Positions 16,175 through 24,859 are shown, numbered from the stretch's first letter. The stretch is DNA of 64,000 nucleotides from Sphingopyxis chilensis (GCF_035930445.1 NZ_CP142394.1:1397501-1461500); one strand, 5' to 3'. The notes: generated by a model not told the origin, from the letters alone. Translations and numbers: made by a program.

Positions 16175-17425
16175 TCAGATGGGATCGATCAGGATGGCGC
16201 GGAAATCATTGACGTTGGTCAGGGTGGGGCCGGTGACGAGCAACGCATCGATCCCCGCGAAGAAGCCGTAGGCGTCATTGGCGGCGAGCGCCGAAGTCGC
16301 ATCGACGCCGCATTTCGCGGCGGCCGTGAGCGTATCGGGGCCGATGATAGCCCCCGCATTGTCCTCGCTGCCGTCGAGCCCGTCGGTGTCTGCGGCGAGC
16401 CCGCTTATCCCGGCCGCGCCCCCAAGTTCGAGCGCGAGCGCGAGCAGATATTCCGCATTGCGCCCGCCGCGCCCGCCGCCGCGCACGGTGACGCTGGTTT
16501 CTCCGCCCGACAGGAGGACGCAGGGCGCCGCCGCGATACCGTCCCCGGCGCGGATGGCCTTCGCGATCGCCGCGTGATTGCGGGCCACGTCGCGTGCTTC
16601 GCCCTCGATTGCATCGCCGAGAATGACGGGATGATAGCCGTGGTTGCGCGCCGCCTCGGCCGCCGCATCGAGAGCGTCGCGCGCGGTCGCGATCACGAAA
16701 TGCTGCGCGGCGGGCAGTGATTTCGGCGTCTCGCTTTCCGGATTCTCGAGCCAGGCGCGAACCGCCGGTGCGTCGATCCGGTAGCGGTCGAGGATCGCGA
16801 GCGCGTCATAGCGGCTGCTCGGGTCGGCGAAGGTCGGTCCCGACGCTACTTGCGCCGGATCGTCGCCCGGAATGTCCGAAATAATATAGGTGACGACGCG
16901 TGCCGGTGCGGCCGTCAGCGCAAGGCGTCCGCCCTTCACCGCCGAAATATGCTTGCGGACGACATTGATCGCGCCGATCGGCGCACCCGAACGGAGGAGC
17001 GCGCGGGTTACAGCCTGTTCGTCGTCGAGAGTGAGCGGCCCCGCGGGGGCTGCGAGGAGCGCCGATCCGCCTCCCGAGACGAGGCAGACGACGAGATCGT
17101 CGGGTCCCATTGCCTCGGCCGCGGCGAGCATGCGCGCCGTCGCTGCGCGGCCCGCATCGTCGGGCACGGGATGCGCGGCCTCGATGATCTCGATCCGCTC
17201 GCACGGGGCGCCGTGTCCGTATCGCGTTACTACCATGCCCGAAAGGGGTGCTTCCCATGCCTGATCGAAGGCGCTTGCCATCGAGGCGGCGGCTTTTCCC
17301 GCACCGAGCACCAATGTCCGACCCCGGGGCGGGTCGGGCAGGCGGCGGCCATCGAATGAGCCCGCCGGCATGGCGCGCGCAACGGCGGTATCGAACAAGT
17401 GGATCACCAGTTCGCGCGCGTCCAT
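16175..17425 (-). CDS. Glycerate 2-kinase (MOFRL family, TtuD/GckA type)
   Basis: A 416-residue protein from ATG 17425; ATG 17452 would add nine residues and overlap the upstream gene. The N-terminal domain (about 1-235) has LVLGAGKAAASMASAF, CLVSGGGSALLAAP and KHISAVKGGRLA. The C-terminal MOFRL domain has VLLSGGETSVTVRGGGRGGRN and DTDGLDGSEDNAGA. These are the signatures of the D-glycerate 2-kinase family, formerly called hydroxypyruvate reductase TtuD in Agrobacterium tartrate operons. The product, 2-phosphoglycerate, enters glycolysis. Its place beside a tartrate-type dehydrogenase mirrors the ttu locus and says that D-glycerate is an end product of this pathway. Confidence 0.92.
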   Translation of the reverse strand: MDARELVIHLFDTAVARAMPAGSFDGRRLPDPPRGRTLVLGAGKAAASMASAFDQAWEAPLSGMVVTRYGHGAPCERIEIIEAAHPVPDDAGRAATARMLAAAEAMGPDDLVVCLVSGGGSALLAAPAGPLTLDDEQAVTRALLRSGAPIGAINVVRKHISAVKGGRLALTAAPARVVTYIISDIPGDDPAQVASGPTFADPSSRYDALAILDRYRIDAPAVRAWLENPESETPKSLPAAQHFVIATARDALDAAAEAARNHGYHPVILGDAIEGEARDVARNHAAIAKAIRAGDGIAAAPCVLLSGGETSVTVRGGGRGGRNAEYLLALALELGGAAGISGLAADTDGLDGSEDNAGAIIGPDTLTAAAKCGVDATSALAANDAYGFFAGIDALLVTGPTLTNVNDFRAILIDPI

Positions 17426-17432
17426 TGCAGGA

Positions 17433-18440
17433 TCAGAGCCTGCGCCGACCATCGGCGATCACGCATTGCGACGGCGGGTCTTTGCCCGTGAGGACCGCGA
17501 CGACGCATTTCGCGGCGACCATATTGGTCCGCTCGAGCCCCTCGCGGGTCGAGGCGGCAGCGTGCGGCGTGGCGATGACATTGGGAAGTTCGATGAGGCG
17601 CTGGCTGATCGCGCGATATTCGGGATCGGCTTCGCTGACGAAGGTGTCGAGACCGGCGCCGGCGATCTGGCCGGCCAGTAGTGCATCGAGCAGCGCCGCG
17701 TCGTCGACCAGCCCGCCGCGCGCGGCGTTGATCAGGACGGCGCCCGGCTTCATTCGCGCCAGCGCATCGGCATCGATCAGGAAACGCGTCTCGGGCGTAA
17801 GCGGCGCGTGGAGCGATACATAGTCGCTTTCGCGCAACAAGGTGTCGAGGTCCGTAAATTCGACGCCGGTGCGTCCGGAAAAATCGGGGTCGGGCGTCGG
17901 CGTTGCCACCAGGATGCGCGTCTCGAACCCGCCGAGGCGCTGGACGAGGCTGCGCCCGATCCGGCCCAATCCGACGATGCCTACGGTCTTTCGATACAGA
18001 TCCCCTCCGGTCAGGATTGACCAGTCCCCGCCGATCATCTTGGCCTGGGTCTCACGGAAGCGGTGCCCGACCGCGAGCATCAAGGCGATCGTATGGTCGG
18101 CGACCGAGGCGTCGTTACCGCCCGCGGCGATGCACACCACTTTTCCGAACTCCTTTGCTGCCGCGACATCGACGCGCTCATAGCCGACGCCCCGGCGCGA
18201 CACGATTTGCAGCAGGGGCAGGGCGGCCAGCAATTCGCGCGTCACGCGCGCGTGGCCGACGATCCATCCGGCCGCGCCGTCCAGCATCGCGACAAGTTGG
18301 TCGTGCGACAGATTGCCGTCGGCCTGACCGGCCGGCAAATCGGCCTGCACGACCTCGCAACCGGCGCCTTCAAGGAGCCTGATCGCGGCCTCGTCGAAGA
18401 AGCGTTGCGTGACGATGACGCGAGCCCGGTCAGGCTTCAT
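17433..18440 (-). CDS. D-isomer-specific 2-hydroxyacid dehydrogenase
   Basis: A 335-residue protein. ATG 18440 is chosen because AGGAGGGG lies about seven bases upstream. The order is: N-terminal substrate-binding part with GHARVTRELLAALP, then RRGVGYERVD, the Rossmann motif GIVGLGRIGRSLVQRL (about 143-158), the catalytic Arg in NAARGGLVDD, the Glu in DTFVSEADPEY and the His in VIATPHAAAST. This matches phosphoglycerate dehydrogenase/hydroxypyruvate reductase relatives without an ACT domain. In this cluster a glyoxylate, hydroxypyruvate or tartronate semialdehyde reductase making D-glycerate would fit, which is inference. It is the first gene of the minus-strand operon. Confidence 0.92.
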   Translation of the reverse strand: MKPDRARVIVTQRFFDEAAIRLLEGAGCEVVQADLPAGQADGNLSHDQLVAMLDGAAGWIVGHARVTRELLAALPLLQIVSRRGVGYERVDVAAAKEFGKVVCIAAGGNDASVADHTIALMLAVGHRFRETQAKMIGGDWSILTGGDLYRKTVGIVGLGRIGRSLVQRLGGFETRILVATPTPDPDFSGRTGVEFTDLDTLLRESDYVSLHAPLTPETRFLIDADALARMKPGAVLINAARGGLVDDAALLDALLAGQIAGAGLDTFVSEADPEYRAISQRLIELPNVIATPHAAASTREGLERTNMVAAKCVVAVLTGKDPPSQCVIADGRRRL

Positions 18441-18538
18441 GATGATCCCCTCCTGTCGGTACAATCGTCGTCTTGAACCGGTGGCCGATCAGCCTCTTCG
18501 GTGACGAACTCGAATTTTGCGAATCAATCATACCAAGG

Positions 18539-18550
18539 ATTGAATTCAAT
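18539..18550. promoter_or_regulatory. Palindromic GntR operator candidate, divergent region
   Basis: A perfect 12-bp palindrome ATTGAATTCAAT lies between the divergent 2-hydroxyacid dehydrogenase (start 18440) and gntR (start 18600). A copy with one change, ATTGCATTCAAT, is in the promoter of the TonB-receptor operon (19427-19438). The size and TTG-N4-CAA symmetry fit FCD-subfamily GntR operators. Confidence 0.65.
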
Positions 18551-18599
18551 TTGCAACATTTTGGTGGCGCCATGCGCCGGCCGGGGCTAATCAGCGCAT

Positions 18600-19352
18600 A
18601 TGCCCCAGCGCAAAGCCAAGCCATCCGCCGTTCCAGAAGAGCCGGAAACGCTGTTCACCTCGACCGTGCTCACGCAGATCCGCGAGTTGATCGTCACCGG
18701 CGAGCTGCCACCGGGCACGCATCTCGCCGCCGAGCCGATCGCAAGCCGCCTCGGCGTGTCGCGGACGCCGGTGCGCAACGCCTTTTCGGTTCTGTTGGCC
18801 GAAGGATTGCTCGAGCATTCTGTCAATCGCGGCTTCTCGGTGCGCGAGATTCCGCTCCGCGATATATTGGGTGCTATCGACATGCGCGCGGTGATCGAAG
18901 CGCGCGGCTGCGGCATGTCGATCGAATATGGCTGGTCGCCCGAGGAGCTTGCTACCCTCGACGAACGGATCGCGGCCGGCCGCGAGATCGTCGACCGTGG
19001 CGACTGGTCGGCCGAAATCGAGCGACACTGGTATGAGATCAACCGCGACATTCATGCCTGGATTGTGCGGGTCGGGCGGAATCCTTCCATCCGCAGCGCC
19101 ATGCGGATGACGCTTATCTACCCGATTTTCGGCGATGTCTGCCGGTTGTGCCCGTCGGTGTCGCGCTATGTCCCGCTGCGCAATCGTCAGATTCCGCCCA
19201 CCGTGCCGGAGCATGTCGCCGAGTCGCAGGCCGAGCATGAGGCGATCGCCGATGCGATTCGCTCGGACGATGCGGAGGCAGCCGAACGGCTGATGCACCA
19301 GCATGTTATCGCAGTGAAGCACCGCGTGCTCCTCGCCGCCACGCGTCGCTAA
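18600..19352 (+). CDS. GntR-family regulator, FCD (FadR) subfamily
   Basis: A 250-residue protein. The N-terminal winged helix spans about 20-85, with QIRELIVTGELPPGTHLA, SRLGVSRTPVRNAFSVLLAEG and GFSVREI. The C-terminal helical FCD effector domain has MRAVIEARGCGMSIEYGW, a metal-site pattern of Asp/His residues (NRDIHAWIV, HEAIADAIRSDDAEAAERL) and MHQHVIAVK. FCD regulators usually bind carboxylate effectors and repress catabolic genes. It sits between the two arms of the catabolic cluster, and matching palindromes lie in both control regions, so it very probably regulates both arms and itself. Confidence 0.93.
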   Translation: MPQRKAKPSAVPEEPETLFTSTVLTQIRELIVTGELPPGTHLAAEPIASRLGVSRTPVRNAFSVLLAEGLLEHSVNRGFSVREIPLRDILGAIDMRAVIEARGCGMSIEYGWSPEELATLDERIAAGREIVDRGDWSAEIERHWYEINRDIHAWIVRVGRNPSIRSAMRMTLIYPIFGDVCRLCPSVSRYVPLRNRQIPPTVPEHVAESQAEHEAIADAIRSDDAEAAERLMHQHVIAVKHRVLLAATRR

Positions 19353-19419
19353 TTCCCGCTGATTCCGTCCGAATCCGGAACGTGCATTCGCGCGTCCTCC
19401 GTATATTGAATCCACAGAT

Positions 19420-19448
19420 TTGACATATTGCATTCAATCGTCGATTAG
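19420..19448 (+). promoter_or_regulatory. Promoter with embedded GntR operator for the TonB-receptor operon
   Basis: TTGACA at 19420-19425 is a consensus -35. Seventeen bases later GATTAG (19443-19448) is a weak -10. The operator-like ATTGCATTCAAT (19427-19438) fills the spacer, where a bound repressor would block polymerase. A further half-site ATTGAAT is at 19405-19411. The receptor start codon is 46 bases downstream. Confidence 0.55.
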
Positions 19449-19494
19449 AACGGCGACGGGCCGCGACAGACGGCCGCTCGAAGTGGAGGATGCT

Positions 19495-21660
19495 ATGCGA
19501 GGTGGAATCTTGTTTTGCGGCGCCGCCGTTCTGGCGCTTTCGAATGCGCATGCAGCGCGGGCGCAAGAGGGGGCAGGTGCGCCCGATAGCGTCGAAGCGG
19601 CCGACGATGCGATCATCGTGACCGCGCAGCGACGGAGCCAGAGTCTGCAGGACGTGCCGGTGACGGTCACCGTATTCGGCGCAGAGGAAATCGAGCAGGC
19701 GCGAATCCAGCAGGTGAGCGATGTCGTGACGCGCACCCCGGGCCTCAGTTTCGACGCTTTTCCTGCGAGCCAGCCGCGCTTGGCAGTTCGCGGCATCGGA
19801 TCGTCGGACAAGGGCGCAGCCGGGGATCCAAGCGCCGCGGTGTTTCTCGATGAGATTTATCTCGGGCGCCCTGCGGCGGTAGCGTTCGACGCCTTCGACG
19901 TCGAGCGGATCGAGGTGCTCAAGGGGCCGCAGGGCACGCTGTTCGGGCGCAACGTCGTGGGCGGCGCGATCAACGTCGTGACCAAGCGCCCGGAACTGGG
20001 CGGCTTCGATGCGGCGGCCGAATTCACCTATGGCAATTACGACCGGCTCGACGGCGCGGGCTTCATCAATCTGCCGTTCGGCGGCGGGGGCGGGGCGATC
20101 CGGGTCAGTGGTGCCTATCGCTCGCACGGCGGCTATGTTTATAATCCGGTGATCGACCGCCGCGTCGACGATCAGGACACGCTGAGCGGGCGTTTCCAGT
20201 TTCTCGCCGAACCCACCGACAATTTGCGCGTGCATTTCACGCTCGACGGAACCCGCGACCGCGCGACCGGCCCCGCCAAATATATCTTCGATGTCGACCC
20301 CGATGACCCCTTGTCGGCCGCTTATACGGTCGACCGCGATCCCAAGCGCACCTACGGATCGTTCGCAGGCTATCAGGATCGCGACACCATCGGGGTGCGC
20401 GGCGAAATTGCCTGGGACTTGAGCTTCGCGACGCTGTCGTTCCTCGGCTCTTTCCGTGATCTCGATTATGGAACCCGCTATGATTTCGACGGCAGCAACC
20501 CGACGCGATCGCTGGTCGACATCAGTGGCGGCGAGGACGAGCGTTCGGAATTGTCGAGCGAGGAAGTGCGGCTGTCGTCGTTGCCCGGCTCGGGGATCGA
20601 TTGGGTCGTGGGCTTCTATCGCTACCGGCAAAAGACGATCCGGTCCGACATCTTCAATCTCGACAGCGAGTTCGTAGCGCCGATCCCGCTCACCGACATT
20701 TACGACCAGGATGCGCGGCTCGACAGCATTGCGGTCTTCGGCGATGCGACGATCCCGCTCGGCGACAAATTCAGCATCATCGGCGGCGTGCGCTATTCGC
20801 GCGACGACAAGACGTACCGGGTCACCAACATGCGCGGGATGGTGCCGCTGCGCGGCGACGAGTTCTTCGACGTCACCACGCAGAAGAGCTGGGACGACGT
20901 AACCTATCGCGGCGGCCTCAATTTCAAGCCGAACGACGACCATCTCCTCTACGCGATGGTGTCGCGCGGTTTTAAAAGCGGTGGGTTCCAGGATACGCCG
21001 GCAAGCGCGATCGATGCCGCGACCGCATTCGATCCGGAAACCGCGGTGCAGTATGAAATCGGCCAGAAGAGCCGCTTCTTCGACGGACGGCTGATCTGGA
21101 ACAACACGCTCTATTGGCTCGATTACAAGAATCTCCAGACGCGCCAATCGCAGCCCGATGGTTCGATCATCACCAACAACGCAGGGAAGGCGACGATCAA
21201 GGGATTTGAGACGCAGTTGACCGCGCGGTTGACGGGCGGACTGAATCTCTCGGCCGCCTACGCTTATACCGATGCGCGCTTCGACGAGTTCGACGATGAG
21301 GGGATCGACCGGTCGGGCAACCGCATCTCGCGCACGCCGAAGCACAAGCTGACACTGTCACCGTCCTACACTGCAGCGCTCGGTGGGAGCACCGAACTGA
21401 CGGTGGCGGTCGACTATCAATATGAAAGCCTGATCTACGACGACAACAGTAACGAGGGGCCCGAAATCCGGCCGGCGACGCATTTCGTCGACGCGCGCGT
21501 CGTTCTGGCCGGGATCGGCGATCGTTGGACCTTGTCGCTGTGGGGCAAGAATCTGACCAACGAGCGGACGCGAACGCACCAGACGCTTTTCCTTGGCGCC
21601 AACTTCGGAACCTACAACCCGCCGCGTACCTACGGAGCGACGCTCGGCTGGCGCTATTGA
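19495..21660 (+). CDS. TonB-dependent outer-membrane receptor (carboxylate cluster)
   Basis: A 721-residue receptor starting at ATG 19495 with GGAGGA five bases upstream. A signal peptide (ending HAARAQ) is followed by DDAIIVTAQRRSQSLQDVPV, the TonB-box and plug entry. The plug domain (about 50-170) contains LAVRGIGSS and VLKGPQGTLFGRNVVGGAINVVTKRP, split across two conserved blocks. The rest is a 22-strand barrel, ending in the aromatic terminus GATLGWRY. It resembles the sphingomonad FecA/CirA-like receptors used for organic substrates as well as siderophores. Here it heads an operon with DUF1446, DUF4387 and CitMHS genes under a GntR operator, so uptake of the cluster's carboxylate (or its metal chelate) is inferred. 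Confidence 0.92.
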   Translation: MRGGILFCGAAVLALSNAHAARAQEGAGAPDSVEAADDAIIVTAQRRSQSLQDVPVTVTVFGAEEIEQARIQQVSDVVTRTPGLSFDAFPASQPRLAVRGIGSSDKGAAGDPSAAVFLDEIYLGRPAAVAFDAFDVERIEVLKGPQGTLFGRNVVGGAINVVTKRPELGGFDAAAEFTYGNYDRLDGAGFINLPFGGGGGAIRVSGAYRSHGGYVYNPVIDRRVDDQDTLSGRFQFLAEPTDNLRVHFTLDGTRDRATGPAKYIFDVDPDDPLSAAYTVDRDPKRTYGSFAGYQDRDTIGVRGEIAWDLSFATLSFLGSFRDLDYGTRYDFDGSNPTRSLVDISGGEDERSELSSEEVRLSSLPGSGIDWVVGFYRYRQKTIRSDIFNLDSEFVAPIPLTDIYDQDARLDSIAVFGDATIPLGDKFSIIGGVRYSRDDKTYRVTNMRGMVPLRGDEFFDVTTQKSWDDVTYRGGLNFKPNDDHLLYAMVSRGFKSGGFQDTPASAIDAATAFDPETAVQYEIGQKSRFFDGRLIWNNTLYWLDYKNLQTRQSQPDGSIITNNAGKATIKGFETQLTARLTGGLNLSAAYAYTDARFDEFDDEGIDRSGNRISRTPKHKLTLSPSYTAALGGSTELTVAVDYQYESLIYDDNSNEGPEIRPATHFVDARVVLAGIGDRWTLSLWGKNLTNERTRTHQTLFLGANFGTYNPPRTYGATLGWRY

Positions 21661-21703
21661 TTGCCGCCGGGCCACGACGATTTGAGATGAAGGAGCGTAA
21701 AGC

Positions 21704-23143
21704 GTGACAGAACAGCCGCCAGCCGCCGACGCGTTCGCCGGCCCGATCAAGGTGCTCGTGCCGTGCGGCTCGCTCGGCGCGGGGGTGCGCGAAAGCGAGA
21801 TCGCCTACGGCATAGCGGAGGGTGCGCATGTGATCGCGTCGGATGCCGGGTCGACCGATAGCGGCGCTGCCTATCTCGCGCTCGGCAAGTCGAAGAACAG
21901 TCGCGGCGCGGTCAAGCGTGACCTCGAGATTTTGATGCGGGCGCAGGCCGAGCATGGCATTCCGATCATCATCGGAACCTCGGGGCAGGCGGGGGGGGAC
22001 CTCAACCTTCAATGGACGCGCGAGATCGTCGAGGAGGTCGCGGCCGAGCTCGGAACGGCGCCGAAGATTGCGCTCATTCATTGCGAACAGGACAAGGCGA
22101 CGATCAAGCGGCTCAACGCCGCAGGCCGTATCCAACCCCTGCCGCCGCTCGGCCCGCTGGAGGACGAGGTCATCGACCAGTGCGAACATATCGTCGCCGC
22201 GCTCGGCGTCGAACATTTTATCGCCGCGCTCGACGGCGGCGCCGACATCATCCTCGGCGGACGGTCGACCGATACCGCGGTGCTCGCTTGCTATCCGATC
22301 TGGAAGGGAGCGCCGTGGGGGCCGGCGTGGCACGCGGGCAAGACGGGCGAATGCGGCGTCCAATGTTCGGTCAATCCGACGCTGGGTTCGGGCGTCATGC
22401 TGACCGTCAAGGCCGACGGCTTCGAGGTCGCGCCACTGAGCGACGACAATCGTTGTTCTGTCCATAGCGTGTCTGCGCATATGCTGTACGAGAATACCGA
22501 TCCCTTCCGGCTTGCCGAACCCGGCGGCGTGCTCGACGTAACGCGCGCACGCTACACGCAGTTGGATGAGCGAACCGTCTCGGTAAGCGGATCGGGATGG
22601 GAGCCAGGCCCCTATTCGATGAAGCTCGAAGGCGCGAGCGCGGGACAGTATCAGACGATGATGCTGGTCGGTATCCGGAATCCGGAAGTGCTGAGCGACA
22701 TCGAGAATTTTCACGATAAGCTGCTGGCCGCGCTATATGAGCGAACCCGCAAGTCCTTCCCGGCCGAGGCGCTTGGCGAATTCCATATTTCGCTTCGCAT
22801 GTACGGATGGAACGGCATCGACGGCAAGCCGGTGCCACCGGATAGGCCGCCCCCGCCCGAGATCGGCATGGTCTTCGTCGCCACTGCCGATACGCAGGAA
22901 CTGGCCAATGCGATCGCGCATGCGTGCAACCCCTATTTCTTCCATTATCCCAATGTGATGAACAAGGAAATTCCGAGTTATGGCTTCATGCTGAGCCCGG
23001 CCGACGTGCCGTGCGGCCAGTTCTTCGAATTCCGGCTGAACCACATCGTTGCGCTCGACGATCCGTTCGAACTGGTCCGGATCGAATATGTCGATCTGGC
23101 ATCGGGGTCGGCTGCAGCACAAAAGGAGGCGGTCCATGGTTAA
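21704..23143 (+). CDS. AtuA/DUF1446 family protein
   Basis: A 479-residue protein starting with GTG 21704 after AAGGAG. Family marks: VLVPCGSLGAGVRESEIAYG at the start, SDAGSTDSGAAYLALGKS, IIGTSGQAGGDLNLQW, GGADIILGGRSTDTAV and GKTGECGVQCSV. It matches the acyclic terpene utilisation AtuA/DUF1446 family. AtuA itself is needed for citronellol and geraniol growth in Pseudomonas, but no terpene gene (atuC/F, carboxylase) is present here, so that name should not imply function. Its stop overlaps the DUF4387 start by eight bases, so the two products probably form one complex. The conserved Cys pair and Gly-rich blocks suggest an enzyme; the reaction is unknown. Confidence 0.88.
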   Translation: MTEQPPAADAFAGPIKVLVPCGSLGAGVRESEIAYGIAEGAHVIASDAGSTDSGAAYLALGKSKNSRGAVKRDLEILMRAQAEHGIPIIIGTSGQAGGDLNLQWTREIVEEVAAELGTAPKIALIHCEQDKATIKRLNAAGRIQPLPPLGPLEDEVIDQCEHIVAALGVEHFIAALDGGADIILGGRSTDTAVLACYPIWKGAPWGPAWHAGKTGECGVQCSVNPTLGSGVMLTVKADGFEVAPLSDDNRCSVHSVSAHMLYENTDPFRLAEPGGVLDVTRARYTQLDERTVSVSGSGWEPGPYSMKLEGASAGQYQTMMLVGIRNPEVLSDIENFHDKLLAALYERTRKSFPAEALGEFHISLRMYGWNGIDGKPVPPDRPPPPEIGMVFVATADTQELANAIAHACNPYFFHYPNVMNKEIPSYGFMLSPADVPCGQFFEFRLNHIVALDDPFELVRIEYVDLASGSAAAQKEAVHG

Positions 23144-23447
23144 GCTTCGCGACGTCTGCCACGAGATCCGGTCGAAGAACGCCGGCCCCTTCTGGGTCAC
23201 CTTCGATATATTCTTCGACGGGCCGGCCAGTTTTACGCGCTATCATACCGATCCCGCGCTGTCGGCCGACAGCTTCGCGCGCCTCTACGGCGCCGATGCG
23301 AGCATGGTGAAGCGTATTCCGGTCGACGATCTTTCGATGATCAAGATTTCCTATCCGCGAACGTTCCCGCAGGGCGGCATGGTCGAACGCGACATGCACT
23401 CGGGGCAGCAATATGTGCCGCTGCTCGACGTCGAACTGGCCGACTGA
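23136..23447 (+). CDS. DUF4387 family protein, partner of the AtuA-like protein
   Basis: A 103-residue protein overlapping the end of the DUF1446 gene by eight bases; AAGGAGGCGG precedes ATG 23136. It has the family segments RSKNAGPFWVTFDIFF, FARLYGADASMVKRI and FPQGGMVERDMHSGQQYVPLL. DUF4387 occurs next to, or fused to the C-terminus of, DUF1446 proteins, where it forms the small ferredoxin-like partner domain. Tight overlap implies equal synthesis. Nothing in it is an obvious catalytic motif apart from the conserved D-x-H-S-G-Q near the end. Confidence 0.88.
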   Translation: MVKLRDVCHEIRSKNAGPFWVTFDIFFDGPASFTRYHTDPALSADSFARLYGADASMVKRIPVDDLSMIKISYPRTFPQGGMVERDMHSGQQYVPLLDVELAD

Positions 23448-23484
23448 CGACGTCGCCTGAGGACGGCGCCGGGATGCGAATGGC

Positions 23485-23505
23485 AGGCCGGATCGACTCC
23501 GGCCT
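23485..23505 (+). terminator. Short hairpin between DUF4387 and CitMHS genes
   Basis: AGGCCGGA and TCCGGCCT form a perfect 8-bp stem with a five-base loop, followed by no T tract. It is 38 bases after the DUF4387 stop and could attenuate or stabilise the transcript. A TTGACA at 23512-23517 is a possible -35 for the transporter gene, but no matching -10 is clear. Confidence 0.4.
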
Positions 23506-23560
23506 CCGCGGTTGACATTCTGCAGCACTCACGGCGACCTTATTCCGAAGGATATTCACG

Positions 23561-24859
23561 ATGACATTGGCGCTGCTGGGTTTCGCGACCGTCCTGCTGT
23601 TCATCGTCCTCATCATGATCAAACGGATGTCGGCGGCCGCCGCGTTGATCGCGGTTCCCATCGTTGGCGGCCTTCTCGCCGGCGCCGGGCCCGGCCTCGG
23701 GGACATGATGCTCAAGGGCATCGTCGACGTGGCGCCAATTGCGACGATGCTGGCGTTCGCGGTCCTCTATTTCGCAGTGATGATGGATTCGGGACTTTTC
23801 GACCCTTTGGTCAACCGCATCCTTGCTGTCGTGGGCGACGATCCCGTTCGCATTGCGATCGGAACGATGGCGCTGTCCTCGCTCGTCTCGCTGGACGGCG
23901 ACGGCACGACCACCGCCTTGATCGTTATTACCTCGATGCTTCCGCTCTATCGCGCGATCGGAATGAATCCCCTGATCCTCGCGATGCTGCTTGGCAGCAG
24001 CAACGCCATCATGAACCTGCTTCCCTGGGGAGGCCCGTCGGCGCGCGCTGCCGCCGCGGTCAAGGTCGACCTCGTCCACGAGGTGTTCCTGCCGTTGGTG
24101 CCAGCCATGCTCATTGCTCTCGCGGCGCTCGCAGCACTGGCGTGGTGGTTCGGAACGCGCGAACGGGCGCGGCTGGGGTGGAAAGCGGGCGCGCGCGCGA
24201 CGCCGGTACCTGCCGTCGCGGCGGACCGCCCCGAGCGGCGTCCGCGCTTGTTCTGGTTCAATCTGCTGCTGACCGCCGCGCTGATGGCCGGAATGGTCAC
24301 CGGAATCGCACCCTTACCGGTGCTGATTATGGGGGCGCTCGCCGTGGCGCTCACCGTCAATTATCCGAAACTCTCCGATCAGCGCGAAAGGATTGCGACG
24401 CACGCCGACAATGTGGTCATGGTGGTGGTGCTGATCTTCGCGGCCGGCGCTTTTACCGGCATCCTGGGCGGCACCGGCATGACCGATGCGATGGCGCGTG
24501 CGCTGCTCGCCGGCGTGCCCGACGCACTCGGAGTCTATCTCGCGCCGATCACCGCCTTGCTTGCCTTGCCACTGACGTTCGTCATGTCGAACGACGCCTA
24601 TTATTTTGGCGTGGTACCGGTGCTGGCACAGGCCGGCGTCGCCCACGGAATTCCGGCTGAGGCGATTGCGCGCGCATCGCTGATGGGTGGTCCCGTCCAT
24701 TCACTGAGCCCGCTGCTCGCTCCCGTCTATCTGGCGTGCGGATTGCTTGGGGTCGATGTCGCAGATGCGCAGCGGTTCGCGCTAAAATATGCGGTTGGGA
24801 TAAGCCTCATCATGACCTTGGCCGCGATCATCACGGGCGCCATTCCGTACGCCGCGTAG
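23561..24859 (+). CDS. CitMHS family citrate-type transporter
   Basis: A 432-residue integral membrane protein with 11-12 hydrophobic segments. It has the CitMHS-type first half (MLAFAVLYFAVMMDSGLFDP, LSSLVSLDGDGTTTALIV) and the re-entrant NLLPWGGPSARAAAA segment, and a mirrored second half with AAGAFTGILGGTGMTDA and MSNDAYYFGVVPVLAQAG. The family (CitM/CitH of Bacillus) moves citrate as a complex with Mg2+, Ca2+ or other divalent metals, driven by protons. The GTTTAL and NDAYYFG blocks of the citrate site are present. It is the last gene of the plus-strand arm and provides inner-membrane uptake for the regulon. Confidence 0.92.
   Translation: MTLALLGFATVLLFIVLIMIKRMSAAAALIAVPIVGGLLAGAGPGLGDMMLKGIVDVAPIATMLAFAVLYFAVMMDSGLFDPLVNRILAVVGDDPVRIAIGTMALSSLVSLDGDGTTTALIVITSMLPLYRAIGMNPLILAMLLGSSNAIMNLLPWGGPSARAAAAVKVDLVHEVFLPLVPAMLIALAALAALAWWFGTRERARLGWKAGARATPVPAVAADRPERRPRLFWFNLLLTAALMAGMVTGIAPLPVLIMGALAVALTVNYPKLSDQRERIATHADNVVMVVVLIFAAGAFTGILGGTGMTDAMARALLAGVPDALGVYLAPITALLALPLTFVMSNDAYYFGVVPVLAQAGVAHGIPAEAIARASLMGGPVHSLSPLLAPVYLACGLLGVDVADAQRFALKYAVGISLIMTLAAIITGAIPYAA

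Noticed and set aside
19306..21345. A 679-codon open frame antisense to gntR and the TonB receptor
   Set aside because: Its composition is Arg/Ala-rich without motifs, and it runs opposite two genes with clear families.
23512..23517. TTGACA as a promoter for the CitMHS gene
   Set aside because: No acceptable -10 hexamer stands at 16-18 bases downstream, so an internal promoter cannot be supported; read-through from the receptor promoter suffices.
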